Part shown: positions 34,506-43,902 of the stretch, in pieces | Layout of the letters: each line of letters starts with the position of its first letter | Position numbering within the stretch: the first letter of the stretch is position 1 | Assembly (NCBI GenBank): GCA_032595675.1 | Contig: JAVQMD010000002.1 | Location: 1,178,001 to 1,242,000, forward strand | Reading direction: 5' to 3' | Source of the DNA: Candidatus Electrothrix rattekaaiensis | Lineage (GTDB): Bacteria > Desulfobacterota > Desulfobulbia > Desulfobulbales > Desulfobulbaceae | Length of the DNA stretch: 64,000 bases | Position numbers and translations under genes: made by a program | Notes under the pieces: model-generated | Seen by the model: only the letters and a program-made list of their open reading frames with translations | Told to the model about the DNA's origin: nothing | Database searches by the model: none

Positions 34506-35073
34506 TATAAGAGTCTCTTGCTTTTCCCTATCAGTCTTCTATTACTATTCCACCCACCACAACCTCATGCAAACATCAAGATCATCCTCTCTGAGTTTTG
34601 TGTGCAAGATTCACTTGCCGAGAGAAGGGGTTCGTTGCTTGCGGCAGGCGAAACATTTCTTTCAAGGCGATCTCCTCGTAACCGCAACACGACTCCCCCC
34701 TGAACAGGAGCCTCTCCTTTTCTTCAGAGAAGAACCGCTTTTGTCAAATGAACAGCTTCTCGCGACAAGAGAAGCACCTCTCGCAAGAAAAGAACAACCA
34801 CTTTTAAGAATAGAAGAACCTCTCTCAAGGAGAGAACCGCTTCTTTTAACGAATGGACGACCTCTCTTCACAAGAGAAGCAGCTCTCATAAGAAGAGAAC
34901 AGCTCCCTTTGAAGAATGTGCAGGCTCTCTTGACAGGAGGGAGACTTCTCGCCAGAAAAGAACGTCTCCTTTTTCCGATAGGACAGCCGTCGTTGAAGCA
35001 GCAAGCGTTCATCGCTGCTTCCCTCCGGGACGTATTTACATCGCATAGGTGCCTGACGGCTCCATGCCTCCGA
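34506..35073 (+). other. Intergenic region with heptad-coding repeat array
   Basis: 568 bases between the PIN toxin and the PilJ-like gene. Most of it is the 21-bp repeat array described separately. Long frames are open on both strands because the repeat unit has no stop in several phases. No ribosome site singles out one of them. A plus-strand frame 34486-35253 includes the whole array. Confidence 0.5.
34708..35001. repeat. Fourteen tandem 21-bp units
   Basis: Unit boundaries fall every 21 bases from 34708 (34729, 34750, ... 34981). A typical unit is GAAGCACCTCTCGCAAGAAA with a final A. The units share GAA at the start, CTCTC in the middle and AAGA near the end but differ at many positions. 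In the plus frame each unit encodes a heptapeptide of the form E-x-P-L-L-x-R. In the minus frame it encodes S-L-L-x-R-G-x. There are no spacers, so it is not a CRISPR. Confidence 0.9.
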
Positions 35074-35880
35074 CTATTTTTTCCCGTTATCCGAGGCCAG
35101 TTCCTTATGGTATTTTTCCAACATAACCAACTCTTCAATCAGCTTATCTGTGGCTGCCAGAACAATAACAGGCTGCGCTCTTTTTTGGATACCCAGATAG
35201 AAATCTTTAGCAATGGGCCAAAGTTTGTTGATGCTGTTAATGCTCTTTTGTAATGCTTCAGAATGGGCTTCGTGTGCGGCGATTTTGTTCAGACCGGTCT
35301 CGAAAAGCGTGACCGACTGCTTGAGCTGAATCACGTTATCCTCGTTTTCGATTCCAGCATGATGGGCGATATAATATTTGTTGATTCTCTCCAGTAGGCG
35401 CAACTGGCGTTGAATATCACCCATCATTGTTTCTTCGGCACTTCTGTTTTTCGGCAGATGTGCGTCAGCAAGGAATTCGGCAGCTTCAAACAGGGACTCA
35501 CTGGCATCTATGACTATTGCGCCGTGTTCGTTACTGTAGGGTTTAGGGAGAATCGCCTTGAGTTTATCATAAGAGGCCAGGAGAAACTTCATGATGTTTT
35601 CCTGCTCCTCGCCTTGGAGTCCTTGTTGCAGTACTGGTATGTTCTTGTCAAATGCGGCCAGACCTTCTTTGAGGTGTAGCACAGCTGATTCGTAACGTAT
35701 ATCCAGCTCCTTATAAAAGTATGATTTAGCGATCTTCTGACTCGCGTACTGAATATTACAGGCTGCATCCGAGATGCGCAATTCGTTGCCAGCTGCTAAC
35801 ACCTCAGCAGTAGGGTAATAGATTGTAAAGAATAAGAAAAGAACAAGTGGAGTTAGAGTTTTTTTGATCAGGATACCCAT
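35074..35880 (-). CDS. Periplasmic PilJ/type IV pili sensor-like protein
   Basis: 268 residues from the ATG at 35878-35880 (MGILIKKTLTPLVLFLFF), a clear signal peptide ending near 'VLAAG'. The mature part has two helical repeats that resemble the PilJ/NarX N-terminal sensor domain ('CNIQYASQKIAKSYFYKELD' and, later, 'LRLLERINKYYIAHHAGIEN'). No transmembrane or signalling domain follows, so it is a free periplasmic version. The frame upstream to 35961 has no ribosome site. Confidence 0.75.
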   Translation of the reverse strand: MGILIKKTLTPLVLFLFFTIYYPTAEVLAAGNELRISDAACNIQYASQKIAKSYFYKELDIRYESAVLHLKEGLAAFDKNIPVLQQGLQGEEQENIMKFLLASYDKLKAILPKPYSNEHGAIVIDASESLFEAAEFLADAHLPKNRSAEETMMGDIQRQLRLLERINKYYIAHHAGIENEDNVIQLKQSVTLFETGLNKIAAHEAHSEALQKSINSINKLWPIAKDFYLGIQKRAQPVIVLAATDKLIEELVMLEKYHKELASDNGKK

Positions 35881-36060
35881 AATATATCGTCTCCTCTGGA
35901 CAAGTATATGTTGGCGGGGCATGACGGACCAGTTTATCCTACCATACCCTGATGGACACATCGTGTTTTATTGTATATCTTTTTTGCTTGCTTTGTTTAA
36001 TGGAAAACTGCGTAGAGTATAGGGTTATAGGGTACCTTGGTGGCTGAAGAGATAAACGCA

Positions 36061-36240
36061 TTAATCTTTTTTCCTCGTTCCCCTTGCATCTCTTGCATCT
36101 TTTGCTTTTTCACCTCTTTTCTCCCGTTCCATGAATTGAATCATGCAGGATGTTCTGTGCTGGCAGTAATCTCTCGGGTGCCGACAGGCCGCTTGTTCGG
36201 CATCCATTTTTTCTCCGTATTTGGCGCATTCAAGTTCCAT
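36061..36240 (-). CDS. Small cysteine-rich conserved-looking protein
   Basis: 59 residues from the ATG at 36238-36240. 'MELECAKYGEKMDAEQAACR', then 'HPRDYCQHRTSCMIQFM', then a Lys/Arg/Asp-rich tail. Four spaced cysteines could bind zinc or an Fe-S centre. I believe similar short proteins exist in related bacteria, but this was not checked. A weak GGAAC precedes the start. Confidence 0.5.
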   Translation of the reverse strand: MELECAKYGEKMDAEQAACRHPRDYCQHRTSCMIQFMEREKRGEKAKDARDARGTRKKD

Positions 36241-36460
36241 GGTTTTGTTCCATAATATATTCAAAAAAACTCGGCACGAAAAACTGTACATTTATGCTGC
36301 TGAGCCGCCTTTGTCAAGGTTCTTTCGTTTGCTCGCTTGCTCGGGTCTCTTCAGAGGGCTTGTCAAATCAGCATGATTTATTATATAAGGGGCGCAGTAC
36401 GATCAAAATCACGTTAATTTTGTCCCCCGCGATTGAGCGGGGCTCATTTGAGGAAAAAAT

Positions 36461-36901
36461 ATGTGCCCTGTCGCCTTGACTGACACCGTTACTGTTACCT
36501 ATACGGCTTCTCTGGAAACCGGAGAGCTCATCGAAAAAAGAGATGAAGAAAATCCGGCTACCGTATCCATCGGCAGCGGAGTCCTGTGTCAGGCTGTTGA
36601 AGCCTGTTTGTTCGGTATGGAGCCGGGGCAGAGAAGAGTGATCCGAGTGGACCCTGAAGATGCTTACGGACTGCATCAGAAGGAGTTGGTCCAGCAGATT
36701 CCCTTGGCACATTTTCAGGGGAAGCTTGATCCGAAACCGGGAATGATCCTTTCTCTGACAGTGGACAGGGACGGAGAGCGGCATCAGGTGCCAGCCACGA
36801 TCACCGAGGTGCATGAGGACAGCATGACGGTGGATTATAATCATCCGCTGGCCGGGCGGCCCATTGTCTATGAGGTCACGCTGATCACGATCAATTCCTG
36901 A
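36461..36901 (+). CDS. FKBP-type peptidyl-prolyl isomerase (SlyD-like)
   Basis: 146 residues, cytoplasmic. 'VTYTASLETGELIEK', 'GSGVLCQAVEACLFGMEPGQ' and 'VDPEDAYGLHQKELVQQIPL' give the FKBP core with an inserted-in-flap chaperone domain of the SlyD type. The final part 'DYNHPLAGRPIVYEVTLI' is characteristic. The histidine-rich tail of E. coli SlyD is absent. A TGAGGA site precedes the ATG. Confidence 0.93.
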   Translation: MCPVALTDTVTVTYTASLETGELIEKRDEENPATVSIGSGVLCQAVEACLFGMEPGQRRVIRVDPEDAYGLHQKELVQQIPLAHFQGKLDPKPGMILSLTVDRDGERHQVPATITEVHEDSMTVDYNHPLAGRPIVYEVTLITINS

Positions 36902-36927
36902 TCCTGCGGATATAGAGCTTCTGGTGG

Positions 36928-37146
36928 TTATTTATCTTGGGCCGGGAATTCGGCTTCCCGTTCTTCGGTGAAATAACAGAAGCGGTCCCAGGAAACCTCG
37001 GTGCCAGAAACCGGACAGCGGAGAGCGACCTTTTTTTCGTCAACTCCTATGACCAGCCAGTCACCTTTGCGCGGGCCATCCTCAATATGTATTTTTTGTC
37101 CTGGAGCAAAGGGGTATCGTTTGAAGAAAAGGACTTTTTCGCTCAT
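36928..37146 (-). CDS. Conserved-looking hypothetical protein
   Basis: 72 residues. 'FFKRYPFAPGQKIHIEDGPR' then 'KGDWLVIGVDEKKVALRCPV' and 'VSWDRFCYFT' suggest a small beta-barrel (SH3-like) fold. There is a good GGAGA site upstream on the minus strand. Convergent with the FKBP gene. Function unknown. Confidence 0.6.
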   Translation of the reverse strand: MSEKVLFFKRYPFAPGQKIHIEDGPRKGDWLVIGVDEKKVALRCPVSGTEVSWDRFCYFTEEREAEFPAQDK

Positions 37147-37223
37147 GGTGTTCTCCTTAATCGCCTTGATTGAGTTGCCGCTGAGATAATAAGGGGTGTC
37201 CAGCAGCAGGGAAGGAAAAGATT

Positions 37224-37658
37224 ATGCATGCTAGTAAACCGGAACAGGGAAGGGATGTCAATCCGTTTCAACAGCTTGATCAGATTGTCAGGAAGCTGCG
37301 TGCTCCGGACGGCTGTCCCTGGGATGAAAAGCAGACCGGGCCGAGTTTGAAAAAATATCTGCTGGAAGAGGCAATGGAGTTAGCTGAGGCCATTGATAAC
37401 AGTGATCCAGAGCATATCCGCGAAGAGATAGGAGATATGTATTTTATCCTGGCCCTGCTCGCTCTTATTTACGAAGAACAGGATGGTGTTCCAGGAACAG
37501 ATCCTGTCTGGAAGATTTGTGACAAGATGGTGCGTCGCCATCCTCATGTTTTTTCCCGGAAAGAGGGGATGTCTGGGCGATCTTTATCCGAAGAACAGCT
37601 TAGGGAGCAGTGGGAGCGGATAAAACAGGAGGAAAAGTCGACCGGGAAGAAAAAATAA
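37224..37658 (+). CDS. mazG: MazG-family nucleotide pyrophosphohydrolase
   Basis: 144 residues, a single MazG domain. 'LRAPDGCPWDEKQTGPSLKK' is the signature start. The metal-binding acids are in 'LLEEAMELAEAI' and 'EEIGDMYFILALLA'. It hydrolyses non-canonical or excess NTPs. Shorter than the two-domain E. coli enzyme. Confidence 0.93.
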   Translation: MHASKPEQGRDVNPFQQLDQIVRKLRAPDGCPWDEKQTGPSLKKYLLEEAMELAEAIDNSDPEHIREEIGDMYFILALLALIYEEQDGVPGTDPVWKICDKMVRRHPHVFSRKEGMSGRSLSEEQLREQWERIKQEEKSTGKKK

Positions 37659-37877
37659 GGGAAAAAGAAGTACCTGATCTGTTTGGGTTCACTTGCTCGG
37701 TTCGGTTTTTTGCTGATTTTGAGTAAAAAAGAGTGCTTTTTTCCTTGAAAAGATGTTCCACAGTTGAGGAAGATTGCGCTTTTTGTTAGTGTACGGAGTA
37801 GATGATACCTTGTAGTCGTTGTTCGCCTGTTCTACTCGGCGGATAATTTTTTCAAAGAGATCGCGTGAGGAGGATGT

Positions 37878-39656
37878 ATGAAGGTTCTGGTTATTGGTTC
37901 CGGTGGCAGGGAACATGCCTTGGTTTGGAAGTTGAGCCAGTCGGAAAAGGTACGATCCATCTGCTGTGCACCCGGAAATGCCGGAATAAAAAAAATGGCA
38001 TCCTGTGTCAAGATAAGCTCGGATGATATTGAGGGGCTGCTTGAGTTTGCTAAAAAAGAGAATGTTGATTTGACCATAGTGGGGCCGGAAGATGCTCTGG
38101 CCGCCGGTATTGTTGATCGCTTTGAAGAAGAAGGTCTGCGTATTTTTGGGCCAAGCAAGGCTGCTGCCGCGTTGGAAAGCAGTAAGGTGTTCTGTAAAGA
38201 ATTTCTCGAAAAATATAATATCCCCACTGCGGCATATGAGTCCTTTACGAAGCCGGGCGCAGCCAAGAAATATATCGAAAAGATAGGCGCACCTTGTGTG
38301 GTCAAGGCGGACGGGCTGGCTGCGGGTAAAGGGGTTATTATCTGTCAGACCGAAGATGAGGCCAAGGAAACGGTTGATCAGATGCTGAAGGAAAACGCCT
38401 TTGGCGATGCAGGCAGCACTGTGGTCGTTGAAGAGTTTCTCACCGGTGAGGAGGCTTCCTTTATCGCCTTTGTTGATGGCGAAACCGTCCTGCCCCTGCC
38501 TTCGTCTCAGGATCATAAGGCTGTTTTTGAAGGTGATCGCGGCCCGAACACCGGCGGTATGGGTGCCTATTCACCGGCCCCGATCCTGGATGAAGGCATG
38601 AGCATGCGGGTGATGAACGAGGTCATGCTGCCCACAGTGCGGGGCATGGCGGAAGAGGGCCGTCCTTTTAAGGGGATGCTGTACGCTGGCATGATGATTG
38701 ACGGTGATCGGATCAATGTGTTGGAGTTTAACTGTCGTTTTGGGGATCCAGAATGCCAGCCTTTGCTCATGCGTCTGCAAACCGATCTGGTGGAGATTAT
38801 TGAAAAGGCTCTTGACGGTAAACTCAATGAGGTTGAGCTGGAGATTGATCCCCGACCCGCAGTCTGCGTTGTTATGGCCTCGGAAGGATATCCGGGTAAT
38901 TATATCACCGGCAAACCCATCACCGGTTTGGTCAACGCTGCAAAGCTGAGAGATGTCATGATCTTTCATGCTGGTACAGCCATTGAAAACCGCAGAACCG
39001 TGACCTCCGGCGGCAGGGTCTTTGGAGTCACGGCAATGGATACTTCCGTTAACAAGGCCATTGAGCGGGCGTATAAGGCGGTGGATAAGATCAGATGGAA
39101 GGGGTGCTATTATCGTCGTGATATCGGACATCGTGCTGTTTCTCATCTGAAGAAAAATTGCGGCCCTTTGGTGGGCGTGATTATGGGATCGGATTCGGAT
39201 CTGCCTGTTATGCGGGCGGCCACGGATTTCCTTGACTCGGTGGGCATTAAGAATGAGATCAGAATCTCTTCGGCTCACCGCACGCCGGAGCAGGCAGCCG
39301 AGTACGCCCGGACTGCTGCCCAGCGCGGCCTGAAGATTATCATTGCCGGTGCCGGAATGGCAGCTCACTTGGCCGGGGTGCTGGCTGCGCATACCACCCT
39401 GCCGGTGATCGGTGTGCCTATTGATGCCTCTTCGCTGAATGGGCTGGATGCCCTGCTGTCCACTGTGCAGATGCCGCCGGGGATCCCTGTGGGAACAATG
39501 GGTATCGGCAAGGCCGGTGCGAAGAACGCAGCGGTCTTTGCGGCTCGGATTCTTGCCACCAGCAATCCCGACTTGGTTGCAGCCCTTGAGCAGCACAGTC
39601 AGGATATGGCGGCACAGGTTGAGGAAAAAAATAAGGCCCTTGCCGAGAAGAAATAG
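37878..39656 (+). CDS. purDE: PurD-PurE fusion protein
   Basis: 592 residues. Residues 1-425 are phosphoribosylamine-glycine ligase ('[15 protein letters not shown]', '[10 protein letters not shown]', '[15 protein letters not shown]', '[15 protein letters not shown]'). Residues 429-590 are the PurE N5-carboxyaminoimidazole ribonucleotide mutase ('[12 protein letters not shown]', '[10 protein letters not shown]', '[13 protein letters not shown]', '[18 protein letters not shown]'). There is no stop or frameshift between them, so one polypeptide catalyses steps 2 and 6 of purine synthesis. Good GAGGAGG site. The usual arrangement is two separate genes. Confidence 0.95.
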   Translation: MKVLVIGSGGREHALVWKLSQSEKVRSICCAPGNAGIKKMASCVKISSDDIEGLLEFAKKENVDLTIVGPEDALAAGIVDRFEEEGLRIFGPSKAAAALESSKVFCKEFLEKYNIPTAAYESFTKPGAAKKYIEKIGAPCVVKADGLAAGKGVIICQTEDEAKETVDQMLKENAFGDAGSTVVVEEFLTGEEASFIAFVDGETVLPLPSSQDHKAVFEGDRGPNTGGMGAYSPAPILDEGMSMRVMNEVMLPTVRGMAEEGRPFKGMLYAGMMIDGDRINVLEFNCRFGDPECQPLLMRLQTDLVEIIEKALDGKLNEVELEIDPRPAVCVVMASEGYPGNYITGKPITGLVNAAKLRDVMIFHAGTAIENRRTVTSGGRVFGVTAMDTSVNKAIERAYKAVDKIRWKGCYYRRDIGHRAVSHLKKNCGPLVGVIMGSDSDLPVMRAATDFLDSVGIKNEIRISSAHRTPEQAAEYARTAAQRGLKIIIAGAGMAAHLAGVLAAHTTLPVIGVPIDASSLNGLDALLSTVQMPPGIPVGTMGIGKAGAKNAAVFAARILATSNPDLVAALEQHSQDMAAQVEEKNKALAEKK

Positions 39657-39668
39657 CGCTGTCTTCTC

Positions 39669-40295
39669 GTGCTCTGTTCCGCTTCAGATCCGGCTGCACT
39701 TGACGAGGCGGCGTGTTTGCTTCGTCAAGGTGGCCTGATCGCCTTCCCGACAGAGACCTACTACGGCCTTGGCGTTGATCCCTTTAATGTCGAGGCTCTT
39801 GAACGTCTCTTTTCCGTAAAACAACGACAGCCGGACAAACCTGTCTTGGTTCTTGTTGCCGAGCAGGCCCAGGTAACCGAACTGGCGGCGGCGGTGCCTG
39901 CGGTCTTGCACCGGCTTATGACGGCCTTCTGGCCCGGCCCGCTCACCATGGTTTTTCCGGGACGAGCAAGCCTGCCGTCCCTTCTCACCGGCGGTACCGG
40001 CAATATCGGTATCCGGCAATCTCCCCATTCCCTTGCTATTGACCTGCTCCGTGCCTTTGGCGGGCCGATTACAGCGACCAGTGCTAATCGCTCTGGTGCT
40101 CCCCCTGCAACAACTGCTGCTGAGATCCAGGAGAGCCTGGGCGCGGAAATTGATCTGATTTTGGACGGCGGTACCACTCCCGGCGGTGCAGGCTCTACCT
40201 TGGTTAGTTGTGATCAACAGCAACTTCGCTGTTTGCGGGCAGGGGTGGTTTCGTTTGGGGAGGTTTGCAAGGTTGCTTCTGTAATAAACAGGTAA
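39669..40295 (+). CDS. tsaC: Threonylcarbamoyl-AMP synthase (TsaC/Sua5 type)
   Basis: 208 residues from a GTG at 39669, 12 bases after purDE. 'GGLIAFPTETYYGLGVDPFN', 'KPVLVLVAE', 'WPGPLTMVF' and 'GPITATSANRSG' are the YrdC-domain motifs. It starts the t6A modification of tRNA. It lacks the C-terminal Sua5 domain, so it is TsaC-like. Confidence 0.92.
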   Translation: MLCSASDPAALDEAACLLRQGGLIAFPTETYYGLGVDPFNVEALERLFSVKQRQPDKPVLVLVAEQAQVTELAAAVPAVLHRLMTAFWPGPLTMVFPGRASLPSLLTGGTGNIGIRQSPHSLAIDLLRAFGGPITATSANRSGAPPATTAAEIQESLGAEIDLILDGGTTPGGAGSTLVSCDQQQLRCLRAGVVSFGEVCKVASVINR

Positions 40296-40381
40296 TGAAC
40301 TCCCCTGCCCCTTGGGGTCGGGCTATAACCCTAGAGCTTCGCAATAAACTTATACTCTTCCTCTCTTTTGCCCAATAATAC

Positions 40382-40409
40382 TTGACATGAGCCGAGTAGG
40401 TATTACACT
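40382..40409 (+). promoter_or_regulatory. Possible sigma-70-type promoter of lemA
   Basis: TTGACA at 40382-40387, a 16-base spacer, then TACACT at 40404-40409. It lies 65 bases before the lemA start. The -35 is perfect; the -10 matches 4 of 6. Confidence 0.4.
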
Positions 40410-40474
40410 CTCTAAGTGTATTTTTCCATACACCTTTTCATATATCACCTGTGTCCTATCGGGAGGATTATTCT

Positions 40475-41059
40475 ATGCGCCATTTTGTTCTTTTCCTGGC
40501 TGTTGCCTTGATTATGCCCGCCTTGACCGGCTGCGGCTACAATACCATTCAAGAAAATGACGAGTCGGTCATTGCGGCTTGGGGTGACGTTGAGGCTGCC
40601 TACCAGCGCCGGGCCGACCTGATTCCTAATTTGGTGGAAACAGTGAAGGCCTATGCGGCTCACGAGAAGGATACCCTGACTGCGGTAACCGAGGCGCGTG
40701 CCAAGGTGGGTCAGTTAAATCTGGGCAGCGACACCCTGAATAATCCAGAGGCCATGGCCAATTTCCAAGCGGCCCAAGGCGGTATGAGCTCAGCACTTTC
40801 CAAGCTCATGGTGGTGGTGGAAAAATATCCCGACCTCAAGGCCAACCAAAATTTTCGCGATCTCCAGCATCAGTTGGAGGGCACTGAAAATCGCATCAAC
40901 GTGGCTCGGGTTCGATACAACAAGGCTGTACAGATTTTCAACACCTCCATCCGCACCTTTCCCAACAATCTGACCAACAACTTTCTCTTGAATCTGCCCA
41001 GACGGGAGCCGTTCAAGGCTGAGGAAGGGGCGCAAAGAGCACCAAAGGTGAAATTTTAA
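40475..41059 (+). CDS. lemA: LemA-family lipoprotein
   Basis: 194 residues from the ATG at 40475 (GGGAGGA upstream). N-terminal signal with lipobox LTGC, lipidated Cys20. The mature part is helical: 'AAWGDVEAAYQRRADLIPNL' is the LemA core, and 'RYNKAVQIFNTSIRTFP' is near the end. It is followed by two TPM-domain genes, a common trio of unknown envelope function. Confidence 0.92.
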   Translation: MRHFVLFLAVALIMPALTGCGYNTIQENDESVIAAWGDVEAAYQRRADLIPNLVETVKAYAAHEKDTLTAVTEARAKVGQLNLGSDTLNNPEAMANFQAAQGGMSSALSKLMVVVEKYPDLKANQNFRDLQHQLEGTENRINVARVRYNKAVQIFNTSIRTFPNNLTNNFLLNLPRREPFKAEEGAQRAPKVKF

Positions 41060-41080
41060 CCCTTTCTGACGGAGGTTATT

Positions 41081-41989
41081 TTGCAACTGTTCAGCACTCC
41101 TCGTCATGCCCCGACCAACCCGCCTTTATCAGGGGCGGCGGTGCAGGTCGGGGGTATCTCACTATTGGCTCTGCTCCTCATAAGCCTGACTGTTCTTCCT
41201 GTCTCGGCCCGGACGATTCCGGCCTTTAAGGGCTATGTCAACGACTATGCCGATATGATCAGCGGACCTGTCGAGGCGAAGCTGGAGCAGACCCTGGAAT
41301 CCTTTGAACGCACCGATTCAACCCAGATAGCGGTGCTCACCGTCGATTCTCTGGAAGGCGACCCTTTGGGAGATTTTAGTATCCGGGTGGCGGAAGAATG
41401 GGGCATCGGTCAGAAGGGTAAAGATAACGGCGTATTGCTGCTGGTGGCTAAGAAAGAGCGTCGAGCACGGCTGGAAGTCGGTTATGGCTTGGAAGGGGTG
41501 CTGACCGACCTGCTCGCCGGCAGAATTATTGATGATGTCATCACCCCTCGTTTTAAATCCGGTCAATTTGATCAGGGGTTTGAGGGCGGGGTGGAGGCTG
41601 TGATACAAGCGACTCGAGGAGAATTCAAGGCTGATCAAACCTCATCTCGACGTGGCGGTCGGCGTGGAGAATCGCCGCTATTCTCGTATCTTTTCTTCGG
41701 CGGGTTTTTCATTTCCTTTTTGGGACAGTTTTCCCGCAAAGTAGGGATAGTTGCCGGGGCAATTACTCTGCCTGTTGTATTTTTGCTGGTCTCGTTCCCG
41801 GGCTGGCTGATTCTGCTTGTATTGATTCCAATCGGGGCCCTTGCTGGCCTGCTGCTGTCGATTATCTCGCCCATTTTTCTCAGTGGCAGCGGGAGCAGCG
41901 GCGGAAGCAGCAGCGGCAGTGGATTTGGAGGTTTCAGCGGCGGCGGTGGCGGCAGTTTTGGCGGCGGCGGTGCTTCAGGAGGTTGGTAA
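41081..41989 (+). CDS. TPM-domain membrane protein (YgcG-like)
   Basis: 302 residues, start TTG at 41081 after GACGGAGG. An N-terminal hydrophobic segment (signal), then the TPM domain ('GYVNDYADMISGPVEAKLEQ', 'IGQKGKDNGVLLLVAKKER', 'GYGLEGVLTDLLAGRII'), two membrane helices and a Gly/Ser-rich tail ending GGASGGW. Such proteins are typically paired with LemA. Exposed outside the cytoplasm. Confidence 0.9.
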   Translation: MQLFSTPRHAPTNPPLSGAAVQVGGISLLALLLISLTVLPVSARTIPAFKGYVNDYADMISGPVEAKLEQTLESFERTDSTQIAVLTVDSLEGDPLGDFSIRVAEEWGIGQKGKDNGVLLLVAKKERRARLEVGYGLEGVLTDLLAGRIIDDVITPRFKSGQFDQGFEGGVEAVIQATRGEFKADQTSSRRGGRRGESPLFSYLFFGGFFISFLGQFSRKVGIVAGAITLPVVFLLVSFPGWLILLVLIPIGALAGLLLSIISPIFLSGSGSSGGSSSGSGFGGFSGGGGGSFGGGGASGGW

Positions 41990-41992
41990 CGT

Positions 41993-42622
41993 ATGAAATC
42001 GGAAACATTTTTTTCAGCAGCAGAGAATGCGGAAATCACCCGAACCATCCAGGAGGTGGAATTGCAAACCTCCGGCGAGGTGGCGGTGATGGTGGTTGAA
42101 CAAAGCGACTCTTACCCGGAGAGTCGCATCCTGGCCGGGGTGATTGTAGGTTGCTTACTGGCCCTCGGTGTAACGGATTTCCTGCTGGATGATTCGCTGT
42201 GGGGATTCCTGCCGCTGGCCGCAATTTTTTCCTTGTTAATCGCTCGGCTGACGGAATATCTGCCCTTGATGAAAAGATTCTTTGTCCCCGCTGCTAGGCT
42301 CGAAGAAATGGTTCGCGAGCAGGCTGTGCAGGGATTTTTCCAACAGGGACTGTACAAGACCAGAGAGGCCACCGGGGTGTTGTTTTTCATCTCCCTGTTC
42401 GAGCGCAGGGTCTGGGTGCTTGCCGATCAAGGCATCAACGAAAAAATCTCGCAGGAAAGCCTGCAAGCCTATGCTGCCGATATCGCCAAGGGGATCAAGG
42501 AGGGTCGAGCCGCCGAGGCACTCTGCCAGGAGATCCGCCGCGCAGGCACGGTGTTGGCAGAACATTTCCCGGTACGCGACGATGATATCAACGAGCTGCC
42601 CGATCAGGTAATGCACGGCTGA
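41993..42622 (+). CDS. Second TPM-domain membrane protein
   Basis: 209 residues, starting 3 bases after the previous stop. 'ETFFSAAENAEITRTIQEVE' and 'TGVLFFISLFERRVWVLADQ' belong to the short TPM subgroup (Psb32-like). Two adjacent membrane helices lie at about residues 45-85. Completes the lemA-TPM-TPM operon. Confidence 0.88.
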   Translation: MKSETFFSAAENAEITRTIQEVELQTSGEVAVMVVEQSDSYPESRILAGVIVGCLLALGVTDFLLDDSLWGFLPLAAIFSLLIARLTEYLPLMKRFFVPAARLEEMVREQAVQGFFQQGLYKTREATGVLFFISLFERRVWVLADQGINEKISQESLQAYAADIAKGIKEGRAAEALCQEIRRAGTVLAEHFPVRDDDINELPDQVMHG

Positions 42623-42790
42623 CAGCTGTGTTCTCTTCCATTCCGTCCCCTTTTGTCCTTCTTTTGTCGGCGCAGGTAATTGGTCCGCCCTGAGAAAAAA
42701 TAATTGAAAATTATGGATTAATAAGGAGATACTACGTTTGTCATAGCAAAAATACGTGGTTTTAAGGGGTGATCGAAAAAGGGAGTCGGA

Positions 42791-43429
42791 ATGACCGCAA
42801 AGAGAAAAATGTCGTTCAGCAGGATCAGCTTTGAAGATTTGCTGGAGCTGGTTGATATACGCGAAGTTATGGATTACTCGGTTTTTGAAGATTGGTTCCG
42901 GTTTGATTACAGCCTGAACCCGGAAGAGGAAACCTTTCTGGAAGACCTGCTTGCTCGAAATCTTCGTTTTGTAGATACCTATCTTGAAGAAGAACTCAAG
43001 GCCCAGTTTATTATTCCGTTGCTCAACAAGGTTAATTTTTTTCATGGTCAGGCGCGGGGATGGTATGAACGCCCTTTGCAGGCCCGGATTAATGAGGTTC
43101 TGCTGCACGGAAGAACGGATTATATGGTGGCGCGAGGTATTGAAACGCCGAGAGAACCGTATTTTTTTATTCAGGAGTATAAGCAGGAACTCGGTGATCG
43201 GCATCCAAAGAATGCCCTGTTGGCGGAGATGATGGTGGCCTTGGAGCTGAACGGTGGCTCGCAGATGCGTGGAGCCTATGTGGTCGGTAAATCGTGGACT
43301 TTTGTGTTGCTGAATAAGGAGAGCGAAAACCGGTATGAGTATTTTCGTTCGCAGGATTTCAGTGCGATCAAGATTCCTGAGCTTCAGGGGATTTACAGGA
43401 ATTTGCAGTCGGTTAAGGCGATGTTGTGA
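42791..43429 (+). CDS. Hypothetical protein with possible PD-(D/E)XK core
   Basis: 212 residues. 'LLHGRTDYMVARG' followed by 'EPYFFIQEYKQELG' gives an Asp...(Q)EYK pair like the D-x(n)-E-x-K nuclease core. 'NALLAEMMVALELNG' and 'GAYVVGKSWTFVLL' complete the fold. Similar proteins occur in large paralogous sets in some filamentous bacteria. The next gene (DUF29) overlaps its stop. The nuclease function is inferred. Confidence 0.6.
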   Translation: MTAKRKMSFSRISFEDLLELVDIREVMDYSVFEDWFRFDYSLNPEEETFLEDLLARNLRFVDTYLEEELKAQFIIPLLNKVNFFHGQARGWYERPLQARINEVLLHGRTDYMVARGIETPREPYFFIQEYKQELGDRHPKNALLAEMMVALELNGGSQMRGAYVVGKSWTFVLLNKESENRYEYFRSQDFSAIKIPELQGIYRNLQSVKAML

Positions 43430-43449
43430 TGAATGAGACGAGGAAGAAA

Positions 43450-43902
43450 ATGAACACTGCCGTTGAGTATGATCAGGATTTTTATCAATGGTTGATGAAA
43501 AACGCCAAGTTGCTTCGCCAAGGCAATTTTTCAGAGGCTGATACCGAGCATATCGCGGAGGAGCTGGAGGCTATGGGGAAAAAAGAACAGAGAGAGCTGG
43601 TCAGCCGATTGACTGTTCTGCTGGCGCATCTTTTGAAGTGGACCTTTCAGCCCGCACGAAGAACTCGAAGCTGGAAGAACACCATTACCGCACAGCGAAT
43701 AGACATCATGGATCTGTTGGAGGACAGTCCCAGCCTGCAACACGAGCTGAAAAAAAAGACAGCAAAAGCCTATATGCGGAGCAGGCTTATGGCGGAGAAT
43801 GAGACCGGGATTGATAAGAGCAGGTTTCCTGCGGAGAGTCCGTTTTCTGTTGAGGAGATTCTTGGGCAGGATTTTTATCCTGAGACTGAGGAATGTCTTT
43901 GA
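43450..43902 (+). CDS. DUF29-family protein
   Basis: About 150 residues from the ATG at 43450 (GAGGAAG upstream); an earlier ATG at 43426 overlaps the previous stop. 'YDQDFYQWLMKNAKLLRQG' and 'LVSRLTVLLAHLLKWTFQP' are the DUF29 signatures. Function unknown; DUF29 proteins are common in cyanobacteria and cable-type bacteria and often lie beside nuclease-like genes. Confidence 0.88.
   Translation: MNTAVEYDQDFYQWLMKNAKLLRQGNFSEADTEHIAEELEAMGKKEQRELVSRLTVLLAHLLKWTFQPARRTRSWKNTITAQRIDIMDLLEDSPSLQHELKKKTAKAYMRSRLMAENETGIDKSRFPAESPFSVEEILGQDFYPETEECL

Noticed and set aside
34708-35001. Possible CRISPR array
   Set aside because: The units are contiguous 21-mers with no unique spacers and they diverge gradually; no cas gene is near.
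38571-39596. 341-codon minus-strand frame opposite purDE
   Set aside because: Antisense to a clear two-domain enzyme; rich in His, Gln and Arg, as expected of a shadow frame.
42236-43204. 322-codon minus-strand frame
   Set aside because: Covers the end of the TPM gene and the PD-(D/E)XK-like gene in antisense; no recognisable motif.
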